A stretch of DNA of 64,000 nt from Klebsiella grimontii (lineage in GTDB: Bacteria > Pseudomonadota > Gammaproteobacteria > Enterobacterales > Enterobacteriaceae): the NCBI RefSeq assembly GCF_900200035.1, contig NZ_FZTC01000022.1, forward strand, positions 124,001-188,000, read 5' to 3'. The notes beneath the pieces are model-generated. The model was not told the origin of the DNA. It made no database searches and saw nothing but the letters and a program-made list of their open reading frames with translations. Made by a program: the position numbers and the translations under genes. Within the stretch, counting starts at the first letter, position 1, and each line of letters opens with the position of its first letter. Positions 53,998-62,200 of the stretch are shown in pieces.

Positions 53998-54648
53998 TTA
54001 TTCTTTATTACCCGCCAGGCGGAAAGTGAGATTGTAACGACAGGCGCCGGTCTCCGGATGGATGCCCTCTTTGAGCGGCTGAATACCATGGTAAAAAAGC
54101 CGCGATTCGCCGCCCCAGACCACCACGTCGCCGTGCTCCAGCAGCACCCGCTGTAGCGGATCGTTACGCCGCAGCCCGCCGAACTGAAATATTGCCGGCA
54201 GCCCCAGCGAGACGGAGACAATCGGCGCCCGCAGGTTATGCTCGTCTTTATCCTGATGCAGCGACAGCTTCGCGCCGGGCTGGTAGCGGTTGATAAGACA
54301 AGCATCCGGGGTAAAGCGCGCATAGCCGGCCGCCGCCGCGGCCTCTGCGGCCAGCTCGCGGAAAAGCGGCGGCATTTGCGGCCAGCGCTTGCCGGTCAGC
54401 GGATCGTCGGCAGCATAAAGATAGCCGTGCTGGTTCGTGGTCCAGCCCAGCTCGCCGCAGTTGGTCATCGCTACCGACATCGTGTAACCACCGGGGGTGA
54501 CCATCTGGCGAAAAGGCGAACGACCGGCAATCCCGGCGATTGCCTGCAACAGCGCCGGGGCGCGTTCTCGGGCGTAGCGGCGCAAAATTATCGCCCCCGG
54601 AGCCAACGGCTCCTGCCAGGGCGGCGTATCGGCAAAAAGATCGAACAT
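53998..54648 (-). CDS. alkB: Alpha-ketoglutarate-dependent DNA repair dioxygenase AlkB
   Basis: Fe(II)/2-oxoglutarate enzyme that oxidatively removes 1-methyladenine and 3-methylcytosine lesions. The 216-aa protein (E. coli length) has iron ligands His131 and Asp133 in SLHQDKDE and His187 in SRLFYHGIQP. The C-terminal RYNLTFR block holds the 2-oxoglutarate-binding arginine. The base-flip region FRQMVTPGGYTMSVAMTNCGELGW is conserved. Its ATG overlaps the ada stop by one base (TAATG), giving translational coupling and common induction by Ada. Confidence 0.97.
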   Translation of the reverse strand: MFDLFADTPPWQEPLAPGAIILRRYARERAPALLQAIAGIAGRSPFRQMVTPGGYTMSVAMTNCGELGWTTNQHGYLYAADDPLTGKRWPQMPPLFRELAAEAAAAAGYARFTPDACLINRYQPGAKLSLHQDKDEHNLRAPIVSVSLGLPAIFQFGGLRRNDPLQRVLLEHGDVVVWGGESRLFYHGIQPLKEGIHPETGACRYNLTFRLAGNKE

Positions 54649-55712
54649 TATTTCTCCTCGGATGACGCTTCTCGTGCCAACAGCAGCGCCTTGCGCGCCG
54701 TTCCCCAACGATAGCCGGATAGCGCCCCATCTTCGCGAACGACCCGGTGGCAGGGAATAACCAGCGCTAGCTTATTAGCGGCGCAGGCGCTTGCCACCGC
54801 TCTCACCGCGCGGGGGCGGCCAATACTTTGCGCGACCTGGCGATAGCTGCGGGTCTCCCCCGCCGGGATCTGACGCAGCGCCTGCCAGACCTGAAGCTGA
54901 AAAGCCGTGCCGCGCAAATCCAACGGCAGGGAAAACGGCTGCCGGTGGTCATCAAGATGGGAAAATACCTGCGCCACCCGCTGACGAAAAGCCTCGTCGC
55001 CCGGATGCAGCCGCGCATTGGGAAACAGGCTGGCTAATTCAGCACAGAGCAAGGCATCGCTCTCTCCCGGTAGCACGGCGCACACGCCCCGTTCACTCTC
55101 AGCCACCAGACAGCGTCCCAGCGGACCATCGCCGCATACCCAGGTAATATCGAGATCCTCGCCGCCGCGGCGAAACTGGCGGGCGGTCATCCCCAGCGCG
55201 GCATCTGCCTGCTGATAGTAGCTGCTATTGTCCGGGAAGCCGGCCGACAGCGCCGCATCGGTAATTTTCGCCCCCTGCCCCAGCGCTTCGCGTAAACGGC
55301 GAGCGCGCCAGGCCTGTTGCCAGGCTTTAGGGGTCATTCCGGTGACGGATTTAAAGAGGCGGTGAAAATGAAAGGGACTGAGCGCGGCCTGGCGCGCCAG
55401 TGCCTCCAGCGTCATCGGCGTTTCCTGCTCCAGCAGACGGCACGCGGCGGCCACTTTCTCTACCTTCTGCTGCTGCGGGTCGCTTTTTTCCGGCTGGCAG
55501 CGTTTGCACGGGCGAAAACCTTCCGCCTGCGCGGTTGCAACGTCAGGGTAAAAGCGAACATTTTCCCGCAGCGCGCGACGCGAACGGCAGGTCGGACGGC
55601 AGCAAACGCCAGTGGTCAGCACGGCAAAAACAAACTGACCATCGGCGCGGGCATCACGTTCGCATACCGCCTGCCAGCGGCGCTCATCGGTATCAATCAT
55701 TATCGGTTTCAT
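54648..55712 (-). CDS. ada: Bifunctional adaptive-response regulator and O6-methylguanine-DNA methyltransferase Ada
   Basis: Repairs methylphosphotriesters and O6-methylguanine, and after methylation activates ada-alkB. The protein is 354 aa. The N-terminal zinc domain has Cys38, Cys42 and the CKRC pair (TTGVCCRPTCR, FRPCKRCQP), with an extra Cys37 next to the acceptor. AraC-type HTH (TLEALARQAALSPFHFHRLFKSVTGMTP, residues 100-185). C-terminal methyltransferase with active Cys in LVIPCHRVVREDG. The 55712 ATG follows AGGAG; an adjacent upstream GTG is less likely. An Ada box lies at 55778-55790. Confidence 0.97.
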   Translation of the reverse strand: MKPIMIDTDERRWQAVCERDARADGQFVFAVLTTGVCCRPTCRSRRALRENVRFYPDVATAQAEGFRPCKRCQPEKSDPQQQKVEKVAAACRLLEQETPMTLEALARQAALSPFHFHRLFKSVTGMTPKAWQQAWRARRLREALGQGAKITDAALSAGFPDNSSYYQQADAALGMTARQFRRGGEDLDITWVCGDGPLGRCLVAESERGVCAVLPGESDALLCAELASLFPNARLHPGDEAFRQRVAQVFSHLDDHRQPFSLPLDLRGTAFQLQVWQALRQIPAGETRSYRQVAQSIGRPRAVRAVASACAANKLALVIPCHRVVREDGALSGYRWGTARKALLLAREASSEEK

Positions 55713-55777
55713 CACGGACTCCTGCTGTAAGTGTATCTGCAGTCTGGGCCGAAGTCCGTTAACAAAAACCCGAAATC

Positions 55778-55790
55778 TTGCGCTTTAATT
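55778..55790 (-). promoter_or_regulatory. Ada box of the ada-alkB promoter
   Basis: On the minus strand AATTAAAGCGCAA equals the ada operator known from E. coli (AAT and GCAA elements). It overlaps the last codons and stop of apbE, so the ada promoter begins inside the end of the upstream gene. Confidence 0.88.
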
Positions 55791-56837
55791 TTTCTCGCCG
55801 ACGAGGAACGCGCGGAACTGCGGCGACATCCAGGTTTTAAACCCGTCCCCCTCTTTGACAATCATATACACCGCCAGCCCCTGTTCGCGAACCACGTCCT
55901 GCGCTTTTTCCGGCCCCAGCACCATCAGCCCGGTATCCCAGCCGTCGGCCTCCAGCGCCGTCGGAGCGATAACGGTCACTGAAACCAGTTTATGATCGAT
56001 AGGTCGCCCGGTCTGCGGATCGATAACGTGCGAGATGCGCTTACCGTCAAGCTCATAGTAGTTGCGGTAGCTGCCGGAGGTACTGATGCCATGTCCGTTG
56101 ATATCAACGATCGCCTGCACCGCGTTTTCACGATCGGTCGGCTTCTGGATAGCCACCCGCCACGGCTGCCCTTCCGCATTCATCCCCCGGCTCACCAGCG
56201 CGCCGCCCACCGAGACCAGATAGCGCGAGATCCCTTCCTGCTCCATCAGGCGCGCCAGATGATCGGCGGCGTAGCCTTCACCTACGGTAGAGAGATCGAC
56301 GAACAGATCCGGAATGTCTTTTTGCAGATACTGTTGGCCGGCCTGGTTGATCACCATCAGATGCTGTAGTCCACTGCGCGCTTTTGCCGCGGCGATCTGC
56401 TGCGGATCCGGCGTTTTGACCGGCTGTTTATCCGGGCCAAAGCCCCATAAATTGACCAGCGGCCCGACGGTGATATCCATTGCGCCATGGGTTTTTGCGC
56501 CAATTCGCAGCGACATCGTCACGATATCCGCCATCGCCTCGTTGACCGGCCACGGCGATGTACCCGGCGAATGGTTAAAGCGCATCAACGCTGAATCGTT
56601 CTTCCAGGTGGAAAGCAGACGGTCGTCAGCATCGAGCTGAGCCTGCACTTTCTGGCGCAGCGCCTCGGCCTTCGCCTCATCAAGGTTGATGACGCTGACC
56701 CGCCAGAATGTGCCCATGGTTTTACCCTCCAGCACGGTGGCGGCGGATTTTGGCGTCTGGGGAGAAGTGGCTGAATCACAGCCTGAAAGTAATACGCAGG
56801 CGCCGAACAGGGCGGCGCGAAAAAAAGTAATATCCAT
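55785..56837 (-). CDS. apbE: FAD:protein FMN transferase ApbE (lipoprotein)
   Basis: Periplasmic Mg-dependent flavin transferase that attaches FMN to threonine in Rnf/Nqr-type complexes and other proteins. The 350-aa precursor has a lipobox VLLSGC with Cys20. The catalytic domain shows GKTMGTFWRVSV near the start, MDITVGPLVNLWGFGP, VDLSTVGEGYAADHLARLME (flavin site), SVGGALVSRGMN, and the metal-binding GWDTGLMVLGPEKA towards the end. Same length class as E. coli ApbE. It lies between ompC and ada on the minus strand. Confidence 0.96.
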   Translation of the reverse strand: MDITFFRAALFGACVLLSGCDSATSPQTPKSAATVLEGKTMGTFWRVSVINLDEAKAEALRQKVQAQLDADDRLLSTWKNDSALMRFNHSPGTSPWPVNEAMADIVTMSLRIGAKTHGAMDITVGPLVNLWGFGPDKQPVKTPDPQQIAAAKARSGLQHLMVINQAGQQYLQKDIPDLFVDLSTVGEGYAADHLARLMEQEGISRYLVSVGGALVSRGMNAEGQPWRVAIQKPTDRENAVQAIVDINGHGISTSGSYRNYYELDGKRISHVIDPQTGRPIDHKLVSVTVIAPTALEADGWDTGLMVLGPEKAQDVVREQGLAVYMIVKEGDGFKTWMSPQFRAFLVGEKN

Positions 56838-56896
56838 AAAATTGGCTTCCTCTGGCTAAGGCGCAAAGAGTACACCAGCAAGGTTAAACCGGGCAT

Positions 56897-56924
56897 AAAA
56901 AAAGGCGCCATCGGCGCCTTTTTT
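56897..56924 (-). terminator. ompC terminator
   Basis: GGCGCC-ATC-GGCGCC (56904-56918) flanked by A and T runs. On the minus strand seven T residues follow, 16 bp after the ompC stop. Confidence 0.94.
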
Positions 56925-56939
56925 CAAACTTCAGCGTGC

Positions 56940-58058
56940 TTAGAACTGGTAAACCAGGCCCAGAGCAACGATGTCGTCGGTAGAGATACCGGCACGACGG
57001 GTAAATTCGTTGTCGTCCAGCAGGTTGATTTTGTAGTCAACGTAGGTGGACATGTTTTTGTTGAAGTAGTAGGTCGCGCCTACATCAACATATTTCAGCA
57101 GATCCTGATCGCCGAAACCTTCGATGTCTTTACCTTTGGACTGCAGGTAAGCCACGGACGGACGCAGACCGAAGTCGAACTGGTACTGAGCAACCACTTC
57201 GAAGTTCTGCGCTTTGTTAGCAAAACCGCTGATGGAGTCAGAATCACCGCTACCGCTGAAACGAGTAGCATTATAGGTCTGGGTGTACTGAGTCGCCAGG
57301 TAGATGTTGTTGGCGTCATATTTCAGGCCACCGGTGTAGGTTTCAGCATTGTCACCACGACCTTTGGACAGGTTATTCTGATCGCCATTACGTTTAGAGT
57401 GAGAATACGCGAAACCAGCGCTGATACCGTCGTAGATATCATAGGTCAGAGAGGTGCCGTAGCCGTCACCGTTCTGTTTCAGAGCGCCACGACCGTTGTT
57501 GGTCGGGGAAGTACCTTCACCGCTTACGCTGCCGTTTTTACCCTGATACTGCAGAGCAAAGTTCAGGCCGTCAACCAGACCGAAGAAGTCAGAGTTACGG
57601 TAGGTTGCCACGCCGTTAGCGCGAGACTGCAGGAAGTTGTCAGAACCGTAGGTGTCGCCGCCGAATTCCGGCAGAACGTCAGTCCAGGAAGTTACGTCGT
57701 AAACAACGCCGTAGTTACGACCGTAGTCGAAAGAACCCGCGTCGCCGAATTTCAGACCCGCAAACGCCAGACGAGTCCACGCCTGATCGCTGGAGCTCTC
57801 GGTGTTGTTAGCCTGGACGTTGTATTCCCACTGGCCGTAACCGGTCAGTTGGTCATTGATCTGGGTTTCGCCTTTGATGCCCAGACGCATGTAGGTCTGG
57901 TCGCCATCTTGGCCTTTGTCGTCAGAGAAATAGTGCAGACCGTCGATTTTACCGTACAGGTCTAATTTGTTGCCATCTTTGTTATAGACTTCAGCCGCAT
58001 TCGCTGCGCCCGCTACCAGCAGTGCCGGTACCAGGAGGGACAGTACTTTAACTTTCAT
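56940..58058 (-). CDS. ompC: Outer-membrane porin OmpC (OmpK36-type)
   Basis: Trimeric general porin for small hydrophilic solutes and many beta-lactams. The 372-aa precursor has a 21-residue signal peptide ([21 protein letters not shown]) and a 16-strand barrel ending in Phe. The constriction loop 3 reads [18 protein letters not shown], with no Gly-Asp or Thr-Asp insertion after PEFGGD of the kind that narrows OmpK36 in resistant Klebsiella. Length variation compared with OmpK36 is in surface loops ([30 protein letters not shown]). OmpR boxes lie upstream and micF is divergent. Confidence 0.96.
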   Translation of the reverse strand: MKVKVLSLLVPALLVAGAANAAEVYNKDGNKLDLYGKIDGLHYFSDDKGQDGDQTYMRLGIKGETQINDQLTGYGQWEYNVQANNTESSSDQAWTRLAFAGLKFGDAGSFDYGRNYGVVYDVTSWTDVLPEFGGDTYGSDNFLQSRANGVATYRNSDFFGLVDGLNFALQYQGKNGSVSGEGTSPTNNGRGALKQNGDGYGTSLTYDIYDGISAGFAYSHSKRNGDQNNLSKGRGDNAETYTGGLKYDANNIYLATQYTQTYNATRFSGSGDSDSISGFANKAQNFEVVAQYQFDFGLRPSVAYLQSKGKDIEGFGDQDLLKYVDVGATYYFNKNMSTYVDYKINLLDDNEFTRRAGISTDDIVALGLVYQF

Positions 58059-58188
58059 GTTATTAACCCTCTGTTTGTTATATGCCTTTTATTATTGCCA
58101 CTGCTTACTGATTACCCTTCTAATCAGTCGGCTATTTCATTGTGCTGCAAAATGCAGAATAATCCAACAAGAATATGATACTAAAACT

Positions 58189-58206
58189 TCTAAGATGTTT
58201 CAAAAT
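58189..58206 (-). promoter_or_regulatory. OmpR box proximal to the ompC promoter
   Basis: On the minus strand ATTTTGAAACATCTTAGA resembles the C3-type OmpR site of E. coli ompC (TGAAACATCT core) directly upstream of the -10/-35 region. Confidence 0.75.
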
Positions 58207-58214
58207 ACCCACAA

Positions 58215-58232
58215 GATGTTTCAATTTGTAAA
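58215..58232 (-). promoter_or_regulatory. OmpR box distal to the ompC promoter
   Basis: On the minus strand TTTACAAATTGAAACATC matches the C1-type OmpR site of E. coli ompC (TTTACATTTTGAAACATC as remembered). Tandem boxes fit cooperative OmpR-P binding at high osmolarity. Confidence 0.8.
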
Positions 58233-58389
58233 TGCAAGGGAACTTTTTTTCCGCACAAAAAGCTCATAAAAATAAGCACTAATAATCAAAAAATAAAAAT
58301 TATCAATAAACGTCAACGAGTTACACAGTTACACACCTATAGCACTGAATGGTAAAACAAAATTCTCATCTGGGACTAAAATTAATCCC

Positions 58390-58482
58390 GCTATCATCAT
58401 TAACTTTATTTATTACCGTCATTCAGTTCTGAATGTCTGTTTACCCCTATTTCAACCGGATGCCTCGCATCCGGTTTTTTTT
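58390..58482 (+). ncRNA. micF: MicF antisense regulatory RNA
   Basis: 93-nt RNA starting GCTATCATCATTAACTTTAT, nearly identical to E. coli MicF. It pairs through its 5' end with the ompF (OmpK35) ribosome binding region, with Hfq, to block translation. The 3' end is a terminator, CCGGATGC-CTC-GCATCCGG followed by eight T. Divergent from ompC and under the shared OmpR region. Confidence 0.96.
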
Positions 58483-58645
58483 ACCCTTCTTTACACATCT
58501 TTAATTATTCCCTGCTAGCCGCGAAAAAAATAACGGTTATTAATCAAACAACTTACGGCTAAACCCAGGGTCATTTATATAATTTCTTGTTATTTAGTGC
58601 TATTTACATTCTCGAATCCGTAAATAATTGTACAAAAACCACCGG

Positions 58646-58665
58646 GGCGTACATCTTTGTACGCC
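58646..58665. other. Stem-loop upstream of rcsD
   Basis: GGCGTAC (58646-58652) pairs with GTACGCC (58659-58665) around ATCTTT, followed by TTATT. A weak terminator-like hairpin about 165 bp after the end of micF. It could end a read-through micF transcript or an unknown small RNA. Confidence 0.45.
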
Positions 58666-58673
58666 TTATTGGT

Positions 58674-58689
58674 TTGAGATAAATCTCAA
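58674..58689. promoter_or_regulatory. Palindrome upstream of rcsD (possible RcsB/RcsAB box)
   Basis: TTGAGATAAATCTCAA is a perfect 16-bp palindrome 140 bp before rcsD. Its inner 14 bp share 9 positions with the RcsAB box TAAGAATAATCCTA as I remember it, including AG, AAT and TC elements. Autoregulation is inference. Confidence 0.4.
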
Positions 58690-58829
58690 GGCAAAAAAGT
58701 CATTGTAGGGTATTCAGATGTATGGATTTTGCACGTTAACCTTTATACTGTTCGTAGCATCTGCGCTGCCCCCGGTTAACTTGGTGCAACAGTCCGTTTA
58801 CACACACTGATGAGTCGTACTCTCACACG

Positions 58830-61490
58830 ATGACCCCGAAAAAATTTTCCCTGATACCCGGCAACATTACTCGCTTCTTTATTCTCATGGTCATCGTCCT
58901 GCTGGCGACGATGGGGGTCATGATCCAAAGCGCCGTTAACACCTGGCTAAAAGACAAAAGCTACCAGGTGGTCGATGTCAGCTACGACTTACATAAACGC
59001 ATCGATACCTGGCGCTACGCCACCTGGCAGATTTATGACAATATCGCCGCGACCTCGTCCAGTTCAGCCTCAGAGACAGGGCTCCAGGAAACGCGATTAA
59101 AACAGGATGTTTACTACCTGGAGAAACCCCGGCGCAAAACGGAAGCGCTGATTTTTGGCTCGCATGACGGCTCAACGCTGGAAATGACGCAAAAGATCTC
59201 CAACTATCTCGATATCCTGTGGGGCGCCGAGACGATTCCCTGGTCGATGTATTACCTGAACGGGCTTGATAACAGCCTGATTCTGGTTTCAACGCTGCCC
59301 TTAAAAGATCTCTCTTCCAGCTTCAAAGAGTCGACCATCAGCAGCGTCGTCGAATCACGACGGGCAGAAATGCTGCTTCAGGCCAACACCTTAGATGAAC
59401 GCGAGACCTTTTCGTCGCTGCGCCACCTTGCCTGGCAAAACGGCTACTACTTTACTTTACGCACGACATTCAACCAGCCCGGTCACCTGGCGACCGTTGT
59501 CGCCTTCGATCTGCCCATTAACGATCTCATTCCTCCCAGTATGTCGCTGGAGAGCTTCCGGCTGGAGCCCGATCCGTCGCAAAGCGTCAACAGCAATCCG
59601 GATAAAGAAGCCGCCGACATCGTCAGCATTAACTTTAACGGCCCGCAGATTGAAATTCTCACCACCATTAATACCACCGGTATGCGTCTGGTCTGGATGG
59701 TCCCCTTTAGCGAGCTGATTCTGGAGTCCTTGCAGAGTATCTTACTGCCGCTGTTGCTGAACATTGGTCTGCTGGCGCTGGCGCTGTTCGGATTTACCAC
59801 CTTCCGTCACTACAGCGGCCGCAAAAGCATCGTGGGAACGGCGGTCTCTTTGGTAGCCAATAATGAGCTGCGCGCCCAGCGCGCCATTCACGAAGAGATT
59901 GTTTCCCTGCTGCCGCTAGGGCTGCTGGTGCACGATCAGGACGCTAACCGTACGGTGATAAGCAATCCGATTGCCGATCATCTGCTGCCGCATCTGAACC
60001 TGCAAAACATCATTAACATGGCCGATCAGCATCAGGGCGTGATTCAAGCGACGGTGAACAATGAACTGTATGAAATCCGTCAGTTCCGCAGTCAGGTTTC
60101 GCCGCGTACGCAAATCTTTATTATTCGCGATCAGGACCGTGAAGTGCTGGTGAATAAGAAGCTCAAGCAGGCCCAGCGCCTGTATGAGAAAAACCAGCTG
60201 GGCCGCACTGCTTTTATGCAGCATATCGGTACGGCGCTGAAGCAGCCGGCGCAAACGCTGGCGGAAGAAGCCGCGGCGCTCGGCATAGCCGAAAGCCGCA
60301 AGCTGGCCCAGCATGCGGATGAACTGGTCCAGCTGGTCGATGAAATACAGCTGGCAAACCTGCTGGAGAGCGATAGCTGGAAGAGCGCACAGGGTCTGTT
60401 CTCCATTCAGGAATTGATAGATGAAGTGGTGCCTGAAGTCCTGCCCATCATCAAACGTAAAGGTCTTCAACTGCTGATTAACAACGCGCTGCCGGCCAAT
60501 GAGCAACGCTACGGCGATCGCGACGCCCTGCGCCGCACCCTTTTACTGCTCATCCGATACTCGGTTACCACCACGCCTATTGGCAAAATCACCCTGGAAG
60601 TGAGTAAAGATGAATCAGCGGATGACCGCCTGACCTTCCGTATTCTGGATACCGGCAACGGCGTTTCGGCGAACGAAATCGACAATATGCACTTCCCGTT
60701 CCTCAACGAGACGCAGGCAGACCTTTACGGTAAAGCCAATGCCCTCACCTTCTGGCTCTGCGATCGCCTGACCCGCAAGCTAGGCGGGCAGCTCAATATC
60801 AAAGCGCGCGAGTCGCTGGGCACCCGCTACTCCCTGCATCTAAAAATGGCCGCCAGCGCAGAGGAGAGTGATTCAGGGGAACATCTGCTCGATGAGGTCG
60901 TGATACTGCTTGATGTGACGGCCAATGAAGTCCGCCGTATCGTCACCCGCCAGCTTGAAAGCTGGGGGGCCACCTGCATCACGCCGGATGACAGAATCAC
61001 AAGTCAACAATATGATCTCTTTTTAACGGATAATCCGTCTAATCTTACTGCTTCGGGCTTGCTTTTAAGCGATGATGAGGTCCGGGTTCATAAGATTGGT
61101 CCTGGTCAGCTCCGCGTGAATTTTAATATCAGCGCTGCGATGCAGGAAGCTATCCTCCAGCTGATTGAGCAGCAGCTTGCAGAGGAAGAGGAGCACCCTT
61201 CCTCTGCCGGTAGCGAAAGTAACGCCGAACTGCATGCCAGCGGCTATTACACGCTGTTTGCTGACACGGTACCAGATGATGTTAAGAGGCTGTATAATGA
61301 ACGGGCAACAGGCGATTTCGCCGCGCTGGCGCAGACCGCTCACCGCCTCAAAGGGGCGTTTGCTATGCTAAATCTGGTACCCGGCAAGCAGTTATGTGAA
61401 ACGCTTGAGCATCTGATTCGTGAAAAAGATGCGCAAGGCATAGAAAAATATATCAGCGACATTGACGTTTACGTCAAGAGCTTGCTGTAG
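58830..61490 (+). CDS. rcsD: Rcs phosphorelay intermediate phosphotransferase RcsD
   Basis: Inner-membrane HPt protein passing phosphate from RcsC to RcsB in the envelope-stress phosphorelay. The 886-aa protein (E. coli about 890) has an N-terminal helix (14-34), a periplasmic domain to about 305, a second helix (LLPLLLNIGLLALALFGFTTF), a PAS-like region, a histidine-kinase-like domain without the phospho-accepting His, an ABL domain (LTDNPSNLTASGLLLSDDE) and a C-terminal HPt with His838 in AQTAHRLKGAFAML. The first residues differ from E. coli. rcsB follows 16 bp downstream. Confidence 0.95.
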   Translation: MTPKKFSLIPGNITRFFILMVIVLLATMGVMIQSAVNTWLKDKSYQVVDVSYDLHKRIDTWRYATWQIYDNIAATSSSSASETGLQETRLKQDVYYLEKPRRKTEALIFGSHDGSTLEMTQKISNYLDILWGAETIPWSMYYLNGLDNSLILVSTLPLKDLSSSFKESTISSVVESRRAEMLLQANTLDERETFSSLRHLAWQNGYYFTLRTTFNQPGHLATVVAFDLPINDLIPPSMSLESFRLEPDPSQSVNSNPDKEAADIVSINFNGPQIEILTTINTTGMRLVWMVPFSELILESLQSILLPLLLNIGLLALALFGFTTFRHYSGRKSIVGTAVSLVANNELRAQRAIHEEIVSLLPLGLLVHDQDANRTVISNPIADHLLPHLNLQNIINMADQHQGVIQATVNNELYEIRQFRSQVSPRTQIFIIRDQDREVLVNKKLKQAQRLYEKNQLGRTAFMQHIGTALKQPAQTLAEEAAALGIAESRKLAQHADELVQLVDEIQLANLLESDSWKSAQGLFSIQELIDEVVPEVLPIIKRKGLQLLINNALPANEQRYGDRDALRRTLLLLIRYSVTTTPIGKITLEVSKDESADDRLTFRILDTGNGVSANEIDNMHFPFLNETQADLYGKANALTFWLCDRLTRKLGGQLNIKARESLGTRYSLHLKMAASAEESDSGEHLLDEVVILLDVTANEVRRIVTRQLESWGATCITPDDRITSQQYDLFLTDNPSNLTASGLLLSDDEVRVHKIGPGQLRVNFNISAAMQEAILQLIEQQLAEEEEHPSSAGSESNAELHASGYYTLFADTVPDDVKRLYNERATGDFAALAQTAHRLKGAFAMLNLVPGKQLCETLEHLIREKDAQGIEKYISDIDVYVKSLL

Positions 61491-61506
61491 CAAGGTAGCC
61501 TAATAC

Positions 61507-62157
61507 ATGAACAATATGAACGTAATTATTGCCGATGACCATCCGATCGTACTGTTCGGTATTCGTAAGTCACTTGAACAAATTGAGTGGGTGAACGTTG
61601 TTGGCGAGTTTGAAGACTCCACGGCCTTAATCAACAATCTGCCAAAGCTGGACGCACACGTCCTGATTACCGATTTATCCATGCCCGGTGATAAATACGG
61701 CGATGGCATTACGCTTATCAAATACATCAAGCGTCATTTCCCGGATCTGTCCATCATTGTCCTGACAATGAATAACAACCCGGCGATCCTGAGCGCGGTG
61801 CTGGATCTGGACATCGAAGGGATCGTCCTGAAACAGGGTGCGCCAACCGATCTGCCTAAAGCGCTGGCCGCGCTGCAAAAAGGCAAAAAATTCACCCCGG
61901 AAAGCGTTTCGCGCCTGCTGGAAAAAATCAGCGCCGGCGGTTACGGCGACAAACGTTTGTCGCCTAAAGAGAGTGAAGTACTGCGTCTGTTCGCCGAAGG
62001 CTTCCTGGTCACCGAGATTGCCAAAAAGCTCAACCGCAGTATCAAAACCATCAGTAGCCAGAAAAAATCGGCAATGATGAAGCTCGGCGTGGAAAACGAC
62101 ATTGCCCTGCTGAACTACCTCTCTTCCGTTTCCCTGAGCTCCACGGACAAAGACTAA
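61507..62157 (+). CDS. rcsB: Rcs response regulator RcsB
   Basis: DNA-binding response regulator of the Rcs system, controlling capsule, motility, and the sRNA RprA. The 216-aa protein equals E. coli in length. Receiver domain with acidic pocket DDHP and phospho-acceptor Asp56 in LITDLSMPG. LuxR/FixJ-type HTH at the C-terminus (LSPKESEVLRLFAEGFLVTEIAKKLNRSIKTISSQKKSAMMKLG). Only the last ten residues vary from E. coli. In Klebsiella it would drive capsule (cps) genes with RcsA. Confidence 0.98.
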   Translation: MNNMNVIIADDHPIVLFGIRKSLEQIEWVNVVGEFEDSTALINNLPKLDAHVLITDLSMPGDKYGDGITLIKYIKRHFPDLSIIVLTMNNNPAILSAVLDLDIEGIVLKQGAPTDLPKALAALQKGKKFTPESVSRLLEKISAGGYGDKRLSPKESEVLRLFAEGFLVTEIAKKLNRSIKTISSQKKSAMMKLGVENDIALLNYLSSVSLSSTDKD

Positions 62158-62165
62158 CGTCTTCC

Positions 62166-62194
62166 TTCCCGGATAGCGCTGCGCTATCCGGGAA
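62166..62194. terminator. Palindromic hairpin between convergent rcsB and rcsC (REP-like)
   Basis: TTCCCGGATAGC (62166-62177) pairs perfectly with GCTATCCGGGAA (62183-62194) around GCTGC. The sequence resembles Klebsiella REP-type palindromes (CCGG...GCGCTGCGC...CCGG). It probably ends or protects both mRNAs; no long T run is present. Confidence 0.7.
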
Positions 62195-62200
62195 ACTGCC

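Larger units (their letters stand above)
58059..58389. other. ompC-micF regulatory region
   Basis: 331 bp of AT-rich sequence: the ompC leader (about 58059-58170), the -10 area around 58176-58190, two OmpR boxes (58189-58232) and the micF promoter with TTACACAGTTACACA-type repeats near 58320. It is the shared OmpR-controlled region of the divergent ompC and micF. Confidence 0.8.
58483..58829. other. Intergenic region micF / rcsD
   Basis: 347 bp with no gene. Contains a 7-bp stem-loop at 58646-58665, a perfect 16-bp palindrome at 58674-58689 and a TATACT -10-like element at 58744-58749 that could start rcsD transcription. Confidence 0.65.
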
